A stretch of 8,642 nucleotides of DNA from Candidatus Methanoperedentaceae archaeon (GTDB lineage: Archaea > Halobacteriota > Methanosarcinia > Methanosarcinales > Methanoperedenaceae), in assembly GCA_014859785.1 (NCBI GenBank), contig JACUTP010000069.1:1-8642 (forward strand), written 5' to 3'. This document shows, one piece after another, positions 3,722 through 8,642 of this stretch. A program made the position numbers and the translations under genes. The notes under the pieces are model-generated. The model saw only the letters and a program-made list of their open reading frames with translations, ran no database searches and was not told the origin of the DNA. Position 1 is the first letter of the stretch. Each line of letters begins with the position of its first letter.

Positions 3722-6613
3722 TCACTCGATATATATAGCAGGTCTCATTGGTACAGCCATGCCGCTTTTATTCCCCGGGTCATATCCAGGCGCATCCGCA
3801 CTGAATACCTGTATATTGCAATTCACTTCCCTGCTTAAGAACTCCCTGGCTTCGTTCAATGCAGAAACCTCATCAAACTCAACCTCCAGTAATGAATCCA
3901 TCAATCCGGCATCCATTCCCTGGATATCGGTGATGGCTTTCTGTGCAAACTTCGGGAGCTCCTTTGCATATTTCCTGAGGTCAGGGTCAGCCATAAGCGG
4001 TTTCACCAGGGAACTCATATCAAGTACACCATCCTTTTTCAGTGAAATGGCTTTTTTCAGGACATGCTGTTTCCATGCTGCTGCTGTATACAACACAACC
4101 TTCTTAGGTTCTATTTTTATAAGCCTGATAATTTCTTCAATATCCCGCAGGGTATTGCCTGTTATTTCTTCTGCCAGTTCAGCGCCCCTGTCAATAAGTG
4201 AACCGTCAGCCGCAGGGAATCCTGACAGGGACAGGAAATCCACCCCAAGCTCTTCTCCTATCTCCTCGCACAGATGCGGGGTGAAAGGCGCCATCAGCCT
4301 TATCCATGTATCAAGCACCTGTTTGCGGACAGCGCTGCCGCCGCGCCGCTCATACCATTTCATATCGTTCATGAGCAGGTAGAATGCGTTCTGTACTGCC
4401 CTGCGGGTATGGATTTTGTTAAGGGAATCCGTGGTTTCTTTTATCCTGTACTGGAGTTTGCTCAGCATCCACCTGTCAATTAATTTCAGGTCTCCCCCTG
4501 CCCGGTCACCAGATGCAATAATATCATACGCTGTCTTATAGAACCTTTCAAACTGTTTCCTGGTTGATTCGATATCTGCGTTCCTCCAGTCTGCATCCTG
4601 CACATGCTCGGAAATGCTGAGAATATAAAGGCGCGATATATCAGCGCCGTATTTATCGACCGCTGACTTCATGGTAAGAATAGGTCCTTTTGACTTGCTC
4701 ATCTTCTCGCCTTCAAGCGATACAAACCCGTTTATTGCTATGCCCCGCGGCCAGTGATGCTGCGGGAATATTGCTGTATGGTGGAACAGGAAAAACAAAA
4801 GGTGGTTTGGAATAAGGTCCTTACCTGATGAGCGCAGGTCAACAGGGTACCAGTACAGGAAATCATTCCTTACTTTATTTATAATGTCAACCAGGATACC
4901 TGTCGATTCTGCTGTACTTTCAGCCGTCCCCTGACCTAACAGCACATAGTTAAAAAACTCCTCTTTCAATTGTTCTGGTTCAATCCTGTCAAGGTATTTT
5001 GCAATAATGTAATAACCCATGTATATTGTCGAGTCGCCAAGGGATTCTATCATCCACCCGGGGTCCCACGGCAGTCTTGTTCCCAGACCTTTGCGCCTCG
5101 CACAGGCTTTATCTTTCAGCCAGTCTATCTTGTTCTCGAATTCCACCCTTAATTCCGGCGGCACAATTTCCATACCGGCAAGACATTTGTAAACCTGTTC
5201 CTTCCATTGCGGGTCTGAATAATTCAGGAACCACTGGTCTTTAACCATTTTTACAACACACATTGCACCGCACCTGCATATCACGGGCTGGACACTGAAT
5301 TCATAAAAAACATCAGCAATTCCCCTGTCAACCAGGTCGCGCGTCAGTACGTCTTTTATTTTTGATACTGCCACACCAGCGTATTTCCCTGTAGTTCCTG
5401 TCAGCACGCCGTTGTGGAATTCACGCCTGTAAACAAGCTTTGTTGCTTCTTCTGCTTTCGGGTCGTTCTGGTCCTTAACATTAAGTGCATTCACTGCCTC
5501 AACAGCAGGGAATTCACCATATTCCGGCACCCTGATAAGGGAAATAAGCTTAATCGATGAAACGGCATCCCCGGCAATTCCGTATCCTGATAAATCAGCG
5601 CCGCGAAGGTCGCGAAGTGCAAGGTAATCATACGGTGCATGGGCAGGAACGCTCATGACTATTCCGCTCCCGTTTCCAGGACTGACAAAAGATGCGGGAA
5701 GCGTAATAACGCGGGTACCGTTTACCGGGTTCTCGACCTGCTTCCCGATAAGTTCAATGCCGGGTACATTGCCGATTAACGTAACTTCCTTATCAGTGAA
5801 TCTTAATTTTTCATAGGCTTCCCTGCTTACAATCCAGGTCTCGTTATCTCGGAAGGAATCCTTGAAGCCGAGTCTGTTATCAACTTTTATCCTGACATGG
5901 TTAATATCAGGGTTCACCCACAGGTTGGTTACCCCGAAAACGGTTTCAGGACGCAGCGTGGCGCACGGGAGTATATCGCTGCCAAGCCTGAATTTGATAA
6001 GGGTATAATCAATTATTGTGGCGTCTTCGCCTTTCAGGATGTCATGGTCTTCCACCGGGTTTTCGTCATTCGGGCACCACCTGACAGGATGGGCTCCTTT
6101 TACAACCCTGTCCTTTGAGCGCAGGAGGTTGAACTGCCATGTGATGAATTTCTGGTAATGCAGGTCGGTGGTTGTGAATTTACGCCTCCAGTCAATGGAA
6201 TAACCTATGCTTTTCATGGCAGCTTCGGATTCAACGCTGAAATATTCCACGATTTGTTCAGGAGTACGTATACGTTCAAGAACATCCATCGGGATTTGGT
6301 GCAGTTGGTTATACACCCGCATCGTTTCAGGGTCTTTTTTCTGTATTTGCTCAGCCAGCCCGACAATGGGTGTTCCTGTGACATGGAACGCCATCGGGTA
6401 AAGGACATTGATGCCCTGCATGCGTTTATACCGTGCAATTACATCTCCGATTGTGAAAGTCCTCGTATGACCTGCATGAAGGTTGCCGTTTAAATAAGGG
6501 TACGGGATGGTTATGAAGAATTTTTCCCTGTCATCCGGTTCGGCTTCGTATATCCCCTGCCATTTACGCTGCCATTTTTCCTCTATTTCATGCGGGTCAT
6601 ATTTTTCTTTCAT
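3722..6613 (-). CDS. leuS: Leucyl-tRNA synthetase, archaeal/eukaryotic type
   Basis: A complete class Ia synthetase of 963 residues, close to the usual length of archaeal LeuRS. It charges tRNA-Leu with leucine in the cytoplasm using ATP. The HIGH-type signature is HAGH at residues 46-49, within YPYLNGNLHAGHTRTF. The KMSKS loop is intact at 637-641. The inserted CP1 editing domain shows the Thr-rich segment ATLRPETVFGVTN (around 220) and VPAHAPYDY with Asp329 at the position of the conserved editing aspartate, so mischarged tRNA hydrolysis should be retained. A Cys cluster, C446/C448/C452, could bind zinc. The anticodon-binding helical domain and a C-terminal tail for the long variable arm follow. 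ATG 6613 has an AGGGGA upstream, and the N-terminus starts in the family manner (MKEKYDPHEIEEKWQ). It lies 41 bp after the DUF2298 gene on the same strand and ends 9 bp from ubiA, tail-to-tail, with no clear terminator between them. Confidence 0.97.
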   Translation of the reverse strand: MKEKYDPHEIEEKWQRKWQGIYEAEPDDREKFFITIPYPYLNGNLHAGHTRTFTIGDVIARYKRMQGINVLYPMAFHVTGTPIVGLAEQIQKKDPETMRVYNQLHQIPMDVLERIRTPEQIVEYFSVESEAAMKSIGYSIDWRRKFTTTDLHYQKFITWQFNLLRSKDRVVKGAHPVRWCPNDENPVEDHDILKGEDATIIDYTLIKFRLGSDILPCATLRPETVFGVTNLWVNPDINHVRIKVDNRLGFKDSFRDNETWIVSREAYEKLRFTDKEVTLIGNVPGIELIGKQVENPVNGTRVITLPASFVSPGNGSGIVMSVPAHAPYDYLALRDLRGADLSGYGIAGDAVSSIKLISLIRVPEYGEFPAVEAVNALNVKDQNDPKAEEATKLVYRREFHNGVLTGTTGKYAGVAVSKIKDVLTRDLVDRGIADVFYEFSVQPVICRCGAMCVVKMVKDQWFLNYSDPQWKEQVYKCLAGMEIVPPELRVEFENKIDWLKDKACARRKGLGTRLPWDPGWMIESLGDSTIYMGYYIIAKYLDRIEPEQLKEEFFNYVLLGQGTAESTAESTGILVDIINKVRNDFLYWYPVDLRSSGKDLIPNHLLFFLFHHTAIFPQHHWPRGIAINGFVSLEGEKMSKSKGPILTMKSAVDKYGADISRLYILSISEHVQDADWRNADIESTRKQFERFYKTAYDIIASGDRAGGDLKLIDRWMLSKLQYRIKETTDSLNKIHTRRAVQNAFYLLMNDMKWYERRGGSAVRKQVLDTWIRLMAPFTPHLCEEIGEELGVDFLSLSGFPAADGSLIDRGAELAEEITGNTLRDIEEIIRLIKIEPKKVVLYTAAAWKQHVLKKAISLKKDGVLDMSSLVKPLMADPDLRKYAKELPKFAQKAITDIQGMDAGLMDSLLEVEFDEVSALNEAREFLSREVNCNIQVFSADAPGYDPGNKSGMAVPMRPAIYIE

Positions 6614-6654
6614 CAGTGATTCCCCTTGTTGCCACTACTTATTAATAAAAAGCT

Positions 6655-8642
6655 TTAACGGTTTTGGCTGTCCTGGCTCACCCCATATACGACAACATCA
6701 CCGTATTCGAATAAAACCTCGAACATATCCTTCTGCGACTCAAAAAAAACAGGACTGCCGTATCTTTTTGCCTCTGCTTCACCGAAATAGATGTATGCCA
6801 CATTATACTTCTCCAGAAGCGCCGCGACCTCATCTATATCCTGTGATGTGTAAATCCTGTTTACATCAGACCAGCGGGTATCTATTTCCAGCCTGGACGG
6901 GAATCTCCAGTTAAGCTCATGCCCGGACCATCCCATAACAGTGGGAAGTCCTGTAAATGCGGTTATATACGTATTCCACCGGTACAAATCCCCTGGCGCC
7001 TGCAGGACCACAGGCTGTCCCGTAATATTCCTGAACCACACAATCGCCATGTAATCACCTGGATGTTCCTTTTGTACATATGTTTCCCCATCAAGGGTTG
7101 GCTCGCCCTGGAAGCCTCCTGATTTCCCGATAGTGGCAAATACCGGATACATGGAAACCATTATAATAAGGGCTATCGCAAAAATTCCCCAAACCTTTTT
7201 CCGGGAAAAGGAATCCCTGTACTGGAATATTGCATAGCCTGCAGGAACAGCCCACAGAATCCAGTTGTCAAGATATAATTTAAAGACAGTATTTAACCTG
7301 GTATAGGCGGGATTTGCGCTGCCGAGCGCATCTTTTATATAAAAAAGCTCGGAGAATAATGATAACAGCACGCCAGTTATTACAAGGAGCGACACAAAAA
7401 CCCGGGTGTTATCCTGTTCGTTTAAAATTGACAGTATTGACAGGATTAACAGCGGGACAAGCAAAATCAATAATTGAAACTTCAAAAAGAAAGAAAGAAT
7501 GGAAAGCAAAATTAAGGCTGTTATGACATATAGTGGTCCGGGCAATGATTTTTTTGGTTTTGGTATGACTGACCAGTATATCAAGTAAAGGAATACCCCA
7601 TAAACAGCGAGATAATAAACAAGCTCTGTCCTCCCTTCTGATACAAATGAAATGGTCTTTCCGAGTTTATATGAAATATGATACGGCAGGTAGAGCAGGT
7701 AGCTCGAAACAGTCACAGCAGCTATTGCTATAATTATTTTCAAATAATATTTTGATTTCAATTGCCTGGCATTATTTTTTGGTAAAAATGCATTATAACC
7801 GATGATGAGTATCGATAGTCCGAGGTAAACCGGGTAATCCCACGTATTCAATGGATACAGGAAACCCACAGCCAGTCCAAGTACCAGTACCTGGATAGTC
7901 TTAATTGTCCCGGATTTGAAGATGTTTAGCAGGAGAAGTATAATAAGAAGCTGGAAAGTGATGGAAATCATATGAGGATGTACATCACCATGCAGGAAGC
8001 TGAAAAACGGGAACTCGTTAATTGTATTGGGTATGACACGAGATGCTGTCCAGTAATTAAACGACAGGATATTATTTATCATATCACTTCTCCTGGACAG
8101 GATTTCCATCAACTGGAAAAAACCCACAAGGTTTCCTGCTATTGTTACAAGGAATGCAGTGATTATCCCGTATTTCATTTTTCCCGTAAGGTTGTATCCA
8201 ATCCCGAGCGCAGTTGTAAAAGCAAGGGCAAAAAAAGAGGCTGTTGCAAGGTTGAATGCTATTGACGGTAAAATCGAGGTGAGCTTAATCAAATCTGCTA
8301 CAACCAGGTAGCCAAAATAATAATAATACATGACCGTACCTGACATCCAGGGGTCCTGCGGCGGGAATCCCGTAGTCCTGAGGATACTGTTAATAAACGA
8401 CATATCCATGAACTTCTCGCCGCCTGTCCAGTAAATCTCAGGGCTGTATGCGCGGATAATTGCAAAAATTACAAATGCTGCTGCAAACAGGAGTTCAAAC
8501 CTTATTAAATACTTTTTATCAACCTGTGGTTTTCCCTTTAACATACAGATTATAAATGAACATGTCCCGATAGCAGCCAGGGAAAGTAAGACTGAAAAAA
8601 AAGAATAACCCGCAATAAAAGAAATAATCCAGCTAATATATG
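6655..8642 (-). CDS. DUF2298 multi-spanning membrane protein, probable GT-C-like, 5' end cut by window
   Basis: 661 residues are visible. An ATG exists at 8544, but the same frame stays open to the window edge and reads as another hydrophobic helix (SWIISFIAGYSFF then SVLLSLAAIGT), so the true start probably lies outside. The family signature follows: GGEKFMDMSFINSILRTTGF, then FPPQDPWMSGTVMYYYYFGY with the tyrosine run at 8308-8328. About ten or more membrane helices follow, with SFLHGDVHPHMISI in an external loop. A soluble C-terminal part (about the last 150 residues) contains WSGHELNWRFPSR, IYTSQDIDEVAALLEKYNV and AYIYFGEAEAKRYG. These C-terminal features are typical of GT-C glycosyltransferase-like proteins (PMT/AglB relatives), so a role in surface glycan or lipid-linked sugar transfer is likely but the reaction is unknown. 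It is upstream of leuS and may be cotranscribed with it. Confidence 0.9.
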   Translation of the reverse strand, partial: YISWIISFIAGYSFFSVLLSLAAIGTCSFIICMLKGKPQVDKKYLIRFELLFAAAFVIFAIIRAYSPEIYWTGGEKFMDMSFINSILRTTGFPPQDPWMSGTVMYYYYFGYLVVADLIKLTSILPSIAFNLATASFFALAFTTALGIGYNLTGKMKYGIITAFLVTIAGNLVGFFQLMEILSRRSDMINNILSFNYWTASRVIPNTINEFPFFSFLHGDVHPHMISITFQLLIILLLLNIFKSGTIKTIQVLVLGLAVGFLYPLNTWDYPVYLGLSILIIGYNAFLPKNNARQLKSKYYLKIIIAIAAVTVSSYLLYLPYHISYKLGKTISFVSEGRTELVYYLAVYGVFLYLIYWSVIPKPKKSLPGPLYVITALILLSILSFFLKFQLLILLVPLLILSILSILNEQDNTRVFVSLLVITGVLLSLFSELFYIKDALGSANPAYTRLNTVFKLYLDNWILWAVPAGYAIFQYRDSFSRKKVWGIFAIALIIMVSMYPVFATIGKSGGFQGEPTLDGETYVQKEHPGDYMAIVWFRNITGQPVVLQAPGDLYRWNTYITAFTGLPTVMGWSGHELNWRFPSRLEIDTRWSDVNRIYTSQDIDEVAALLEKYNVAYIYFGEAEAKRYGSPVFFESQKDMFEVLFEYGDVVVYGVSQDSQNR

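Noticed and set aside
3648..4382. Long plus-strand frame over the 3' part of leuS
   Set aside because: It is antisense to the conserved C-terminal region of leucyl-tRNA synthetase and its translation is Ser-rich without motifs.
4900..4935. AESTAEST repeat in leuS as a possible insertion
   Set aside because: It is a two-unit, four-residue repetition in frame within a continuous, normal-length synthetase; there is no sign of disruption.
7972..8265. Cys-rich plus-strand frame antisense to the DUF2298 gene
   Set aside because: It lies entirely opposite conserved membrane-helix coding sequence and has no ribosome binding site or recognisable domain.

Overview
The window looks archaeal, most likely a Methanosarcinales-related euryarchaeon (methanogen or ANME-type). 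The signs are an archaeal/eukaryotic-type leucyl-tRNA synthetase, a winged-helix regulator of the FilR1/DUF1724 type that is common in that group, a Roadblock/LC7 protein, a DUF2298 membrane protein, TATA-like boxes in the gaps, and a GGTGAT ribosome binding site. The lineage is an inference from gene families. There are no rRNA or tRNA genes, CRISPR arrays or transposases.

Layout: (1) 42-548, a small protein with two CxxC pairs at each end, followed by a strong UUCG-loop hairpin. (2) 735-2978, a decayed tandem duplication. The inferred ancestral order was roadblock(-), divergent promoter, FilR1-like regulator(+), ubiA-like prenyltransferase(+). Unit 1 keeps roadblock and the regulator, but only a scrap of ubiA of about 66 bp. 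Unit 2 keeps roadblock, but only the last 34 codons of the regulator, followed by the long ubiA. The two roadblock genes encode identical proteins, and their DNA differs at a single synonymous base. (3) ubiA carries a -1 frameshift at a run of ten T and ends 9 bp tail-to-tail from leuS. (4) 3722-8642, on the minus strand, a DUF2298 membrane protein (5' end outside the window) followed by complete leuS.

How it fits together: the rightmost part is conserved housekeeping and envelope sequence. The interesting part is the duplicated roadblock/regulator/ubiA block. Each divergent promoter contains an 8-bp inverted repeat and a 10-bp direct repeat, plausible operators for the regulator. Deletion of most of the second regulator has placed its promoter directly in front of ubiA. 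The nearly invariant roadblock-plus-operator tract, next to diverged flanks, suggests gene conversion or strong selection on that tract. No Ras-like GTPase partner for the roadblock protein lies in the window.
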